From Chloroflexota bacterium (GTDB lineage: Bacteria; Chloroflexota; Anaerolineae; Thermoflexales; Thermoflexaceae): DNA of 10,761 nucleotides. Positions 1 through 6,712 of the stretch are shown piece by piece; position 1 is the first letter of the stretch, and every line of letters starts with the position of its first letter. The notes below the pieces were generated by a model. The model had not been told where the DNA came from. It ran no database searches and worked only from the letters and a program-made list of their open reading frames with translations. The position numbers and the translations under genes were made by a program. The DNA is taken from contig JAUQQB010000061.1 of NCBI GenBank assembly GCA_030550075.1, forward strand, positions 1 to 10,761, in the 5' to 3' direction.

Positions 1-74
1 GGCTGTCCCGTTACAACGTGGAGGCCGTGACCGCTGAGGAGCTGGCCCAGGTGGCCGCTGAGGTGGAGGAGTAG
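1..74 (+). CDS. C-terminal end of an unidentified protein (partial)
   Basis: The frame whose first complete codon is at position 3 stays open to a TAG stop at 72-74 and encodes 23 residues, LSRYNVEAVTAEELAQ followed by VAAEVEE. The tail is acidic and probably helical. Its codons have the G/C-rich third positions of the clear genes nearby, so it looks like a true gene end. The family cannot be recognised from so few residues. It converges on the MerR-type gene on the other strand, whose stop lies 26 bases away. Confidence 0.5.
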   Translation, partial: LSRYNVEAVTAEELAQVAAEVEE

Positions 75-80
75 AGGGAA

Positions 81-93
81 GCGGCTTTGCCGC
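81..93. terminator. small GC hairpin between convergent genes
   Basis: GCGGC and GCCGC form a perfect 5-bp stem around a TTT loop. It lies in the 26-base gap between the plus-strand gene ending at 74 and the minus-strand gene ending at 101. The position suits a bidirectional terminator, but there is no T-tract on either side, so the call is weak. Confidence 0.25.
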
Positions 94-100
94 CTCACCC

Positions 101-328
101 CTACTCCGTGTGCTCGATGATCCCGCAGAGCCCGATGGCCCGGGCCCTTCGGATGAAGCGCAATCGCTCCCGCTCCGCGGCCCCATATAACCGATACCCG
201 GATGGGGTCCGGCGGGGCGGGGGAAGCAGACCGATCGCCTCATAATAGCGCAGTGTCCGCGGATTCATCCCCAGCTCCGCAGCCAGCTCACCGATCCGCC
301 ATCCTCGCGGCGAATCCCCGGATCGCAT
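101..328 (-). CDS. Short MerR-family DNA-binding protein, C-terminally truncated
   Basis: This 75-residue protein has the N-terminal helix-turn-helix and wing of MerR regulators: WRIGELAAELGMNPRTLRYY at residues 10-29, EAIGLLPP at 30-37, then the wing SGYRLY (43-48) and the start of the next helix (ERLRFIRRARAIGL, 54-67). Full-size MerR proteins are usually about 120-150 residues. This one stops eight residues later, so the dimerisation helix and the effector or metal-binding loop (cysteines in CueR/MerR) are absent. I saw no MerR-like continuation in the other two frames over the roughly 100 bases before the window edge. The start at 328 is preferred because AGGAGG stands 8 bases upstream. 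An in-frame ATG at 397 would add 23 residues but has no well-spaced site. It is downstream of and co-oriented with the metal ATPase gene. It could be a minimal or competing regulator, or a decayed gene. Confidence 0.7.
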   Translation of the reverse strand: MRSGDSPRGWRIGELAAELGMNPRTLRYYEAIGLLPPPRRTPSGYRLYGAAERERLRFIRRARAIGLCGIIEHTE

Positions 329-336
329 CTTTTGCG

Positions 337-342
337 CCTCCT
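337..342 (-). promoter_or_regulatory. ribosome binding site setting the MerR start
   Basis: The minus strand reads AGGAGG, then 8 bases, then ATG at 328-326. This is a full Shine-Dalgarno match at ideal spacing and decides the start against the in-frame ATG at 397. Confidence 0.75.
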
Positions 343-403
343 GGGCAGCGTTCCCATCATGGAGTATATGGGAGACGCGCCGAAGACGGCCCCCCATATC
401 CCT

Positions 404-444
404 AAAATTTCTTCTCCCCCCAGCTCACGGGGCTGCGGGGAGAA
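404..444 (-). terminator. hairpin plus short T-run between the metal ATPase and MerR genes
   Basis: TTCTCCCC (412-419) pairs with GGGGAGAA (437-444). After a 1x1 mismatch, CAGCTC (421-426) pairs with GGGCTG (430-435) with one G-T wobble and a 3-base loop. On the minus strand the stem is followed by GAAATTTT. This fits a factor-independent terminator for the ATPase transcript, or an attenuator-like element ahead of the MerR gene. The T-run is short and offset by four bases, which lowers confidence. Confidence 0.4.
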
Positions 445-453
445 ACAAGGAGG

Positions 454-491
454 AAAAAGCTCCAGCGCCCCTCAGCCCGAATGGGACCGCT
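454..491 (-). terminator. weaker hairpin followed by five T on the minus strand
   Basis: AGCG and CCC (464-470) can pair with GGG (483-485) and CGCT (488-491), with a 2-base bulge and a 12-base loop. On the minus strand GGAGC and then TTTTT (458-454) follow. It could be the first terminator after the ATPase gene. The imperfect stem makes this tentative. Confidence 0.25.
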
Positions 492-509
492 CCTCGTTTT
501 TGCCTCATA

Positions 510-542
510 GGGCTCCCGAGATCCAACAGACTTCGGGTGCCC
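510..542. other. imperfect inverted repeat downstream of the metal ATPase gene
   Basis: GGGCTCCCGAG (510-520) pairs with the arm at 532-542 with one T-T mismatch and one terminal wobble, enclosing an 11-base loop. No T-run follows on the minus strand; an A-run does. With the hairpins at 404-444 and 454-491 it fills most of the 271-base gap between the two minus-strand genes. I see no other gene in that gap. Confidence 0.35.
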
Positions 543-599
543 CCACAGCACGGATCCCGGCAATCTCAGCCGGAAGGGTTCCAGTGATCGTCCTGGAAC

Positions 600-2786
600 T
601 CAAGAGGTCGGTTCCAGCAGGCGGCTGGAGATCGATCGAAACAGCACAGCGGAGACACTGATCGCCATGGCGGGCATGGCCCACACCGGATCCACCCGTC
701 CGCTCAGGGCCGCCAGCATGCCCAATCCGTTCCAGATCAGGGCCAGCCCGACATTTGTGGCCGTCAGGCGATAGCTCGCCCGGGAGAGCTGGAACGCTTC
801 CGCCAGCGCCTGCAGCCGTTCTCCCGCGATCACAATGTCTGCCGCCTCCAGGGTGATGTCCGCCCCCGCCCCGATGGCGATGCCGAGATCCGCCTGCATG
901 AGGGCCGGCGCATCGTTGATCCCATCACCGACGAATGCAACGCGTAACCCCTGACGTTGCAATCGCCGGATGATCTCTATCTTCTCATGGGGGAGAAGCC
1001 CAGCCCAGGCCTGGAGGATGCCCAGGGCCTTAGCGACGGCGCGAACGGCCCCCGGGTTATCGCCGGAGATGAGCATAGGCTCCAAACCCAGACGGCGCAA
1101 TGTCGCAATGGCTTCCGCTGCGTCCGGCTTCAGCGGATCCCCGAAAGCCAGGATACCCACCACCTTTCGATCCACGGCGACCAGCACCGCAGTTCGGCCC
1201 AGGGCCTCCTGGGCCGCCAGCACCGGAAGGGCTGCCGTGAGCTCCAGGCCCCGCTCCTCCAGGAAGGAGCGCCTTCCCACCAGGACCTCCTGACCCTCCA
1301 GCCGGGCGATCACTCCCTGGCCGGGTTGTGCTGTGAAGGCCTCCGGCTCGGGGGGGTGGATTCCCCGATCGCGGGCGGCGGCTACGATCGCTCGAGCCAG
1401 AGGATGTTCCGAGGGCAGCTCCGCTCCCGCCGCCACTCGGAGGATCTCCTGCTCGTCCCCATCCAGAGGGATACAGGCGATCAACGTCGGGTGACCCAGC
1501 GTCAACGTCCCCGTCTTGTCCAGAAGGATCGCTTTCACATCCTTAAAGACGTGAAAGGCCTCCGGGGAACGCATCAGGATGCCCCGCGCCGCGGCCACCC
1601 CGCTGGTCCGGATCATGGCCAGTGGGGTGGCCATGCCCAGAGCGCAGGGATATCCCATCACCAGCACGGTCAACAACGCGAAGAGCGCGCGGATCAGATC
1701 CGGACGCCCTCCCATGAGCATCAGCCCCGCGGTCCAGAGCAGGAAACCTGTTAGCGCAGCGAGGAAAACGGCGGGGACATAGACCAGGAGCACGCGATCA
1801 ACCAGGCGAAGGATCCCAGGCTTCATCGCCCGGGCTTCCGCCACCAGCCGGGCCACCTGTCGCAGGAAGGTCTCTTCCCCGACACGGGTCACCTCCACGA
1901 TCAGGGCGCCGCTCAGATTGATGGACCCGGCGATCACGGGATCCCCAGGGAGCCGGTCGCGGGGGATGGGCTCGCCGGTCAGGAGGCTTTCATCGACCGC
2001 CGAGGCCCCGGCGCGCACGATCCCGTCGGCTGGGATACGTTCCCCCGGCCGCACCCGGATGAGATCACCCGGCTGTAACCAGGCAGCCGGGACGACTTCC
2101 TCGCTCCCATCCGGTCGAAGGCGAGCCGCCTGCTCAGGCTGGAGCTGAAGGAGCCGGCGCACTGCCTGAGAGGCCTGAACGTGGACCCGTATGGAGAAAT
2201 AGCCGCCGATGATGTGGAAGGCCAGCACAAAGACCGCGGCTCCCAGGAAAGCGCCCGAGGGGAAAGCGGGATCCAGGACCCCCAGCCCGCCGCCCACCAG
2301 GCCAGCGAAGGCTGCGGCCAGGACCAATACATCCTGATTCAGGATGCGGCGTCGCAGGGCCTGGAGGCCGTTCCGGAGGATGAAGCGAGCGGGACCCAGG
2401 GCCATAGAAAAGGCAAGCGCTGCCATCCCGGCCATCAGCAGGGGATGAGGGCCATACAGGAACCGGAGGCCCATCAGCCCGCTCCCGATCCCCAGGGCGA
2501 GGCTGGCCCACCAGACCTTCTGCCAGGCGGATTGGAGCTCCGCCTCCTCCTGAGCGATGGCGGCGACTTCATCGGGCGGTCGAATTGAAAAGCCTAGCGC
2601 CTCCAGTGTCTGATAGAAGTCCTCTGGCTTCACGCGCTCCGGATCATAGCGGATCAGGGCCTCCCCATGGGCAATGCTCACATGGACCTCCAGGACGCCC
2701 GGAAGATGTTGCACGGCCCTTCGGACAGAAGCCTCACAAAGCGAGCAATGCATGCCCCCGATCCGCATATGCAGCACGGCGGCCAT
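600..2786 (-). CDS. P1B-type heavy-metal-translocating ATPase (copper-type, atypical YPC motif)
   Basis: This 728-residue membrane pump uses ATP to export soft metal ions. In order it shows an HMA metal-binding domain (about 6-71) with the CxxC pair C14/C17 in GGMHCSLC, two membrane-segment clusters, and the actuator loop TGE (270-272). The ion-pathway motif is Y379-P380-C381. Then come the phosphorylation site DKTGT (D423), the HP motif of the nucleotide domain (SEHPLA, H461), GDGINDAP (D621, D625) and two last membrane helices. Copper pumps normally have CPC at 379-381. TM7 and TM8 also differ from the usual copper signatures, with WN for YN and AMAISVSAV without the double serine. The start at 2786 is supported by GGAGG 5 bases upstream and by a promoter lying inside the longer open frame that extends to 2957. 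The CueR-like operator favours Cu(I) or Ag(I), but the motif changes leave the metal open. Confidence 0.93.
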   Translation of the reverse strand: MAAVLHMRIGGMHCSLCEASVRRAVQHLPGVLEVHVSIAHGEALIRYDPERVKPEDFYQTLEALGFSIRPPDEVAAIAQEEAELQSAWQKVWWASLALGIGSGLMGLRFLYGPHPLLMAGMAALAFSMALGPARFILRNGLQALRRRILNQDVLVLAAAFAGLVGGGLGVLDPAFPSGAFLGAAVFVLAFHIIGGYFSIRVHVQASQAVRRLLQLQPEQAARLRPDGSEEVVPAAWLQPGDLIRVRPGERIPADGIVRAGASAVDESLLTGEPIPRDRLPGDPVIAGSINLSGALIVEVTRVGEETFLRQVARLVAEARAMKPGILRLVDRVLLVYVPAVFLAALTGFLLWTAGLMLMGGRPDLIRALFALLTVLVMGYPCALGMATPLAMIRTSGVAAARGILMRSPEAFHVFKDVKAILLDKTGTLTLGHPTLIACIPLDGDEQEILRVAAGAELPSEHPLARAIVAAARDRGIHPPEPEAFTAQPGQGVIARLEGQEVLVGRRSFLEERGLELTAALPVLAAQEALGRTAVLVAVDRKVVGILAFGDPLKPDAAEAIATLRRLGLEPMLISGDNPGAVRAVAKALGILQAWAGLLPHEKIEIIRRLQRQGLRVAFVGDGINDAPALMQADLGIAIGAGADITLEAADIVIAGERLQALAEAFQLSRASYRLTATNVGLALIWNGLGMLAALSGRVDPVWAMPAMAISVSAVLFRSISSRLLEPTS

Positions 2787-2791
2787 ATCCG

Positions 2792-2796
2792 CCTCC
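2792..2796 (-). promoter_or_regulatory. ribosome binding site setting the metal ATPase start
   Basis: The minus strand reads GGAGG, 5 bases, then ATG at 2786-2784. This decides against the open-frame extension to 2957, which would translate through the promoter. Confidence 0.75.
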
Positions 2797-2816
2797 AAGG
2801 CGCATGGTTTGTGGAA

Positions 2817-2848
2817 AGTGTAAACCTTCCAGCATGCTGGAAGGTCAA
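2817..2848 (-). promoter_or_regulatory. MerR/CueR-type promoter with 22-bp palindromic operator
   Basis: On the minus strand, TTGACC (-35, plus-strand 2843-2848) and TACACT (-10, plus-strand 2817-2822) are separated by 20 bp. A perfect 22-bp palindrome at 2824-2845 has arms ACCTTCCAGCA and TGCTGGAAGGT and overlaps the -35 and the spacer. Over-long spacers containing a dyad are the hallmark of promoters activated by MerR-family proteins, which twist the DNA to realign the two boxes. The ACCTTCC/GGAAGGT arms match the CueR site of E. coli copA as I remember it. Transcription would start near 2810 and give a leader of about 24 bases before the ATPase start. Confidence 0.88.
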
Positions 2849-3039
2849 ATCTTCGGAATCGCTGCGGAGGCCCAGCCCGGGGCACCGCGCTTCTCCATGT
2901 GGTTTCACAGGAAAAGATGAGTGATCCCTGACCATTCGGGGGATTTTTGATCGGCAAGATCGGTGTAATCAGCTGACCGTCGCCGAAGGTGGGCTCAGCG
3001 GGTGTTGGCTGGAGCTTTTCAACACAGTCTGATCCCCTC

Positions 3040-3068
3040 TTGACAAGCCCTTGTGCTTTTCTTACAAT
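3040..3068 (+). promoter_or_regulatory. near-consensus sigma-70-type promoter of the transporter operon
   Basis: TTGACA (3040-3045), a 17-bp spacer and TACAAT (3063-3068) give a perfect -35 box, ideal spacing and a one-mismatch -10 box. The start of transcription would be near 3075, leaving a leader of about 50 bases before the first transporter gene. The region from -35 to the start codon is locally AT-rich against a GC-rich background. Confidence 0.85.
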
Positions 3069-3110
3069 AGGTCAAAATTGATCGTTTATTCACATTTGTG
3101 CATATAGTAT

Positions 3111-3120
3111 GGAGGAGAGG
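3111..3120 (+). promoter_or_regulatory. ribosome binding site setting the first transporter ATPase start
   Basis: The purine run GGAGGAGAGG ends 6 bases before ATG at 3127. It overlaps the earlier in-frame ATG at 3109, so 3127 is the more likely start. Confidence 0.65.
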
Positions 3121-3126
3121 CCGGGC

Positions 3127-3993
3127 ATGGAATTTGCGCGGATCACTCTGCCCCGCGAGGCCAGTGGCCCGGTGCGGGAAGGGCCGGCCAGCCCCTCTGG
3201 AGCCTCCTCGCCTGCTCCCCTCCTGGACGTCGAAGGTTTAACCAAGCGGTTCCAGGGGGTTGTGGCGCTGCGGGATTACCGGCTGGTTCTCCATGAGGGA
3301 GAGATCCTGGGGGTGATCGGGCCTAACGGGGCGGGCAAAACCACATTGATCAACCTGCTCAGCGGGTTCCTCCGACCGGATGGGGGGCGCATTCGATTCC
3401 GGGGCCAGGACCTGACCCGTCTGCCCGCCCATCGGATCCCGGCCCTGGGGATCGCTCGCACCTTTCAGAACATCCGGCTTTTCCCTTCCCTCACCGCCCT
3501 GGAGAACGTCATGGTCGCGATGGCCGTTCGCGATCCCCCGGATGTCCCCTCAACGGTGCTGGGCTTCGGTCCATGGCAGCGGAAGATCCGGAGGATGCAG
3601 GATGAGGCGATGGCCCTCCTGGAGCAGATAGGGATCGCTCATCTGGCCCATCGCCTGGCAGGCACCCTGGCCTATGGGGACCAGCGGCGGGTGGAGATCG
3701 CCCGAGCCCTCGCCCTGGCACCCTCTCTCCTTCTGTTGGATGAGCCCACGGCGGGGCTTCATCTGGAAGAGAGCGAGGCGCTGATCGAGCAGCTGAGCCG
3801 GCTCCATCGGGAGCGCCGGATGGCCATCCTGATGGTGGCCCATGATATGCCGGTCGTGATGCGATTCTGCCCCCGCCTGCATGTTTTGAACTCCGGCATC
3901 CTTCTGGCCGAGGGGACCCCGGAGGAAATTCGCAACAATCCCCTGGTCCTGGAGGCTTTCCTTGGGCGGTTGGGTCGTTCTGGAACTGCGTAA
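3127..3993 (+). CDS. Branched-chain amino acid-type ABC transporter ATP-binding protein (LivG family)
   Basis: This 288-residue cytoplasmic ATPase powers the importer. It carries Walker A GPNGAGKT (65-72), a Q-loop near ARTFQNIRLFP, the signature LAYGDQRRVEIARAL (from 181; most LivG proteins have a GQQ-type signature here), Walker B LLLLDEPT (D205-E206) and the switch His H239. The C-terminal LAEGTPEEIRNNPLVLEAFLG is characteristic of LivG. Compared with typical LivG it has an extra N-terminal stretch of about 30 residues rich in Pro, Ser, Ala and Gly. The start at 3127 follows a strong ribosome binding site. An in-frame ATG at 3109 would add six residues. It is the first gene after the operon promoter, and its end overlaps the next gene by 32 bases, implying translational coupling. 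The substrate could be a branched-chain amino acid, an amide, urea or another small nitrogen compound. Confidence 0.93.
   Translation: MEFARITLPREASGPVREGPASPSGASSPAPLLDVEGLTKRFQGVVALRDYRLVLHEGEILGVIGPNGAGKTTLINLLSGFLRPDGGRIRFRGQDLTRLPAHRIPALGIARTFQNIRLFPSLTALENVMVAMAVRDPPDVPSTVLGFGPWQRKIRRMQDEAMALLEQIGIAHLAHRLAGTLAYGDQRRVEIARALALAPSLLLLDEPTAGLHLEESEALIEQLSRLHRERRMAILMVAHDMPVVMRFCPRLHVLNSGILLAEGTPEEIRNNPLVLEAFLGRLGRSGTA
3951..3955 (+). promoter_or_regulatory. ribosome binding site for a TTG start
   Basis: GGAGG lies inside the preceding coding sequence, 6 bases before TTG at 3962. No ATG or GTG in this frame lies early enough to keep the family N-terminus VLELRNVEAAYG, so the TTG start is well supported. 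Confidence 0.7.
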
Positions 3994-4681
3994 TGTGGAG
4001 GCGGCTTATGGGGCGATCCGGGCCCTTCACGGTCTGTCTCTTGCGCTGAGGCCCGGCGAGGTCGTCGCCCTGCTAGGGCCGAACGGGGCCGGGAAGACCA
4101 CGACGTTGCGAGTGATCTCCGGCTTGCTCCGTCCGGCGCGAGGTCAGGTCCTTTACCGGGGCCGGGAGATCACCGGGCGTCCTCCGGCGGTCATCGCCCG
4201 CATGGGGATCATCCAGTGCCCGGAAGGCCGGCAGATCTTTAAGAACCTCACGGTCCGGGAGAACTTGATCCTGGGAGGGTACCGATTGCGCAATCCTGAC
4301 CTCGAGCGTCGCAACCTGGAGCGGGTCCTCACCCTGTTTCCAATGCTGAAAGAGCGGCTTCACCAGCCAGCGGGGCTGCTCTCGGGAGGACAGCAACAGA
4401 TGCTGGCTATCGCTCGGGCCTTGATGGCTGAGCCTGAAGTCCTGTTGCTGGACGAGCCCTCCTTGGGCCTAGCCCCGCGAGTGGTGGAGGAGGTTTTTGA
4501 GGCACTGGCTCAACTGAAGGCTCAGGGCCTGACGATGCTGATCGTCGAACAGAACGCTGAGAAGGCCCTGGAGTTAGCTGACCGCGCCTACGTGCTGGAG
4601 GCCGGCCGGCTGGTCCTGGCGGATGCCGCCGGCCGTCTCCGAGAGAACCCGGACCTGATCCGAATCTATCTCGGCCGTTAG
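3962..4681 (+). CDS. Branched-chain amino acid-type ABC transporter ATP-binding protein (LivF family)
   Basis: This second ATPase of the importer has 239 residues, the usual LivF length. Walker A GPNGAGKT is at 39-46. The signature is LSGGQQQMLAIARAL (from 140) and Walker B is LLLLDEPSLGLAP (D164-E165). The switch position is glutamine in LIVEQN (Q197), which is normal for LivF. The start codon is TTG at 3962, inside the end of the preceding gene, with GGAGG 6 bases upstream. The overlap of 32 bases points to coupled translation of the two ATPases, which would act as a heterodimer. The next gene's ribosome binding site begins on the last base of the stop codon. Confidence 0.94.
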   Translation: MGGWVVLELRNVEAAYGAIRALHGLSLALRPGEVVALLGPNGAGKTTTLRVISGLLRPARGQVLYRGREITGRPPAVIARMGIIQCPEGRQIFKNLTVRENLILGGYRLRNPDLERRNLERVLTLFPMLKERLHQPAGLLSGGQQQMLAIARALMAEPEVLLLDEPSLGLAPRVVEEVFEALAQLKAQGLTMLIVEQNAEKALELADRAYVLEAGRLVLADAAGRLRENPDLIRIYLGR

Positions 4682-4692
4682 GGGAGCGTTCC

Positions 4693-5601
4693 ATGCATGC
4701 CGCTGGCTCGCTGGAGTTCTGGATCCAGCAACTGATCAACGCCTTAGGGCTGGGCAGCCAGTACGCCCTGATGGCAGTGGGCCTGGCGATGGTCTTCGCC
4801 GTGATGCGGTTGATCAACTTCGCCCACGGCACCGTGATGATGGCCAGCGCCTACATCGGCCTCCTCCTCCTCCAGATCGGAATGCCCTTTCCCCTGATCG
4901 CCCTCGGCGCGATCGCCGGTGCCGCGGCGCTGGGTGTGCTGATGGAACGAATCGCCTATCGGCCAGTTCGGGGCGCGCCAGACGTTGCGCTGCTCCTGAA
5001 CTCCTTTGCAGTCGCCGTTCTCCTGGAAAACCTGGCCATCCTTCTGTTCTCCCCGCGCTCCCGTCCCTTCCCGATGCCAGACCTTCTTACCCGGGTGTTC
5101 CATCCGGGTGGGAATCTTTTCCTGCCCTCTATTCATCTCTGGGCCTTAGGAGGGGCTCTACTCGCTCTGGGTAGCTTGGCCCTCTTTGTCACTCGAACTC
5201 GTCTGGGGCTGGCGATGCGAGCGGCCGCAGAGAATCCCATTGCGGCTCAGTTGCTGGGAATTGAGATCGGGAAAGTCACTATGCTGGCCTTCGCGATCGG
5301 GTCGGCGATGGCGGGACTGGCCGTCCTGTTCTGGACAGCTCACGTCGGAACGATCAACCCTGGGATGGGGTTTGAGCCGGTTCTAAAAGCCTTCGTGGCC
5401 TGCGTGATCGGAGGCTTTGGGACCATCCAGGGTGCGGTCCTGGGGGGATATCTCCTGGGGGCGCTGGAGATTCTGCTCCAGGGTCTCCTGCCTTCAGGGA
5501 TTGTGGGTTATCGGGACGCCCTGGTCTATGGAATCCTCATCTTCATCCTGCTGGTGCGTCCGGGCGGGATTCTGGGTTATCTGGAAGCGGAGCGGGTCTG
5601 A
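4693..5601 (+). CDS. Branched-chain amino acid-type ABC transporter permease (LivH family)
   Basis: This 302-residue inner-membrane permease is hydrophobic through most of its length, with about eight predicted helices. Family marks are GLGSQYALMAVGLAMVFAV followed by RLINFAHG (NFAHG at 42-46), RPVRGAPDVALLLNSFAV, and the coupling-loop region AAAENPIAAQLLGIEI. The late GFEPVLKAFVACVIGGFGTI segment is typical of the LivH branch. GGGGAG, 6 bases before ATG, is its ribosome binding site and overlaps the stop of the upstream ATPase gene. It would pair with the LivM-type permease encoded one base downstream to form the channel. Confidence 0.95.
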   Translation: MHAAGSLEFWIQQLINALGLGSQYALMAVGLAMVFAVMRLINFAHGTVMMASAYIGLLLLQIGMPFPLIALGAIAGAAALGVLMERIAYRPVRGAPDVALLLNSFAVAVLLENLAILLFSPRSRPFPMPDLLTRVFHPGGNLFLPSIHLWALGGALLALGSLALFVTRTRLGLAMRAAAENPIAAQLLGIEIGKVTMLAFAIGSAMAGLAVLFWTAHVGTINPGMGFEPVLKAFVACVIGGFGTIQGAVLGGYLLGALEILLQGLLPSGIVGYRDALVYGILIFILLVRPGGILGYLEAERV

Positions 5602-5602
5602 A

Positions 5603-6697
5603 ATGGGCGCATCTCCGATTCGATATGAATGGCGATGGGGGTTACGCGGCGCTGCTATGTTGCTGCTTGTCGGTATCTATCTGGCGCTGGAGCGGGGAGG
5701 CAGCGCCTATCTCCAGCGCCTGGCTGTCCTGTTCCTGATCAATCTGATGCTGGTGGTCAGCCTGAATCTCTTCACCGGATTCACCGGGGTCTTCTCCCTG
5801 GGCCATGTGGGCTTCATGGCCTTGGGGGCGTATGCCTCCGCGATCCTGACGCTTCCCATTGTGATGAAAAGGGTCAACCTCCCGGATCTACCGGCGCCGC
5901 TGGCCTCCATCACCCTGCCCTTTCTGCCCGCCCTGATCCTGGGAGGATTCACTGCCGCAGCAGTGGCTCTGCTGATCGGCATCCCGGTCCTGCGATTGAG
6001 CGGCCACTTCGTCGCTGTAGCTACGCTGGGCTTTTTGATTATCACTCGCGTGGTGTTAATCAATGCAGAGGCCTTCACGCGAGGGACGCGGACGTTCGCT
6101 GGCGTGCCGCCATTTACCACGCTGGGATGGGCGGCCTTATGGGCTCTTCTGAACCTTTACATCGCTTGGCGCTTGAAGCACTCCTCTCTGGGCCTGCAGC
6201 TCCGGGCCGCTCGGGATGATCCATGGGGAGCACGCGGGGCAGGAGTCTCCATCGCCCGGGTGCGTCTGATCGCTTTCGGGATCAGCGCCTTCTTCACCGG
6301 GATCGCCGGAGGGCTGTGGGCTCACTTTCTCACGGCCTTCTCGCCGAACGCTTTCTATTTCTCCAAGACCTTTGAAATCATTGTCATGATGATCGTGGGC
6401 GGAATGGGAAGCGTGACTGGCTCCGTCCTTGGGACGTTGCTGGTAATGGCCAGCACCGAGTTCCTGCGAAACCTGGAACCGGGCTTCACCATAGGCCCGT
6501 TCACGTTTGGCCCGCTATACGGCCTGAGCCAAATCGGTTTGGCTGTGCTCTTGATGCTCCTGATCACGTTCCGCCGCCAGGGATTGCTGGGGGATCAGGA
6601 GCTTCGACTGGAGGCCATCCCCGAACGCGTGGAGCGGTGGCTGGAGCGACGGAAGGCCGCTCTGGGAGCTCCTCGCGTTTGGAAGGCAGATCCTTAA
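5603..6697 (+). CDS. Branched-chain amino acid-type ABC transporter permease (LivM family)
   Basis: This is the second membrane subunit, 364 residues. Hallmarks are NLFTGFTGVFSLGHVGFMAL and GAYASAIL in the first third. RAARDDPWGARGAGVSIARV is the cytoplasmic loop that contacts the ATPase. FEIIVMMIVGGMGSVTGSVLG lies near the C-terminus. The reading frame stays open back to 5417, but the extra residues overlap the upstream permease and look like out-of-frame translation. The ATG at 5603, one base after the previous stop, gives the expected N-terminus MGASPIRYEW. A charged tail of about 40 residues (ERVERWLERRKAALG and beyond) extends into the cytoplasm and is common in this family. Confidence 0.95.
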   Translation: MGASPIRYEWRWGLRGAAMLLLVGIYLALERGGSAYLQRLAVLFLINLMLVVSLNLFTGFTGVFSLGHVGFMALGAYASAILTLPIVMKRVNLPDLPAPLASITLPFLPALILGGFTAAAVALLIGIPVLRLSGHFVAVATLGFLIITRVVLINAEAFTRGTRTFAGVPPFTTLGWAALWALLNLYIAWRLKHSSLGLQLRAARDDPWGARGAGVSIARVRLIAFGISAFFTGIAGGLWAHFLTAFSPNAFYFSKTFEIIVMMIVGGMGSVTGSVLGTLLVMASTEFLRNLEPGFTIGPFTFGPLYGLSQIGLAVLLMLLITFRRQGLLGDQELRLEAIPERVERWLERRKAALGAPRVWKADP

Positions 6698-6712
6698 TTA
6701 GGAGGAAGTGCC

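Larger units (their letters stand above)
2787..3126. other. divergent intergenic region with two promoters
   Basis: This 340-base stretch separates the minus-strand metal ATPase from the plus-strand transporter operon. It holds the CueR-like promoter (2817-2848) and the sigma-70-like promoter (3040-3068). About 190 bases between them hold no gene I can support. A short direct repeat, GATCGG CAA GATCGG, lies at 2949-2963. Downstream of the right-facing promoter is a small dyad, CACA TT TGTG (3091-3100). Confidence 0.6.

Noticed and set aside
957..1754. 265-codon plus-strand open frame opposite the metal ATPase
   Set aside because: The translation is Gln/His/Arg-rich with no fold-like pattern, and the opposite strand carries all P-type ATPase motifs.
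2787..2957. N-terminal extension of the metal ATPase to an ATG at 2957
   Set aside because: The extension would translate through the -35, operator and -10 of the promoter, has no HMA-like sequence, and a better ribosome binding site serves the ATG at 2786.
5417..5602. Upstream extension of the LivM-type permease frame
   Set aside because: It overlaps the end of the LivH-type gene in another frame, and its Ser/Trp/Arg-rich translation does not resemble a permease N-terminus.
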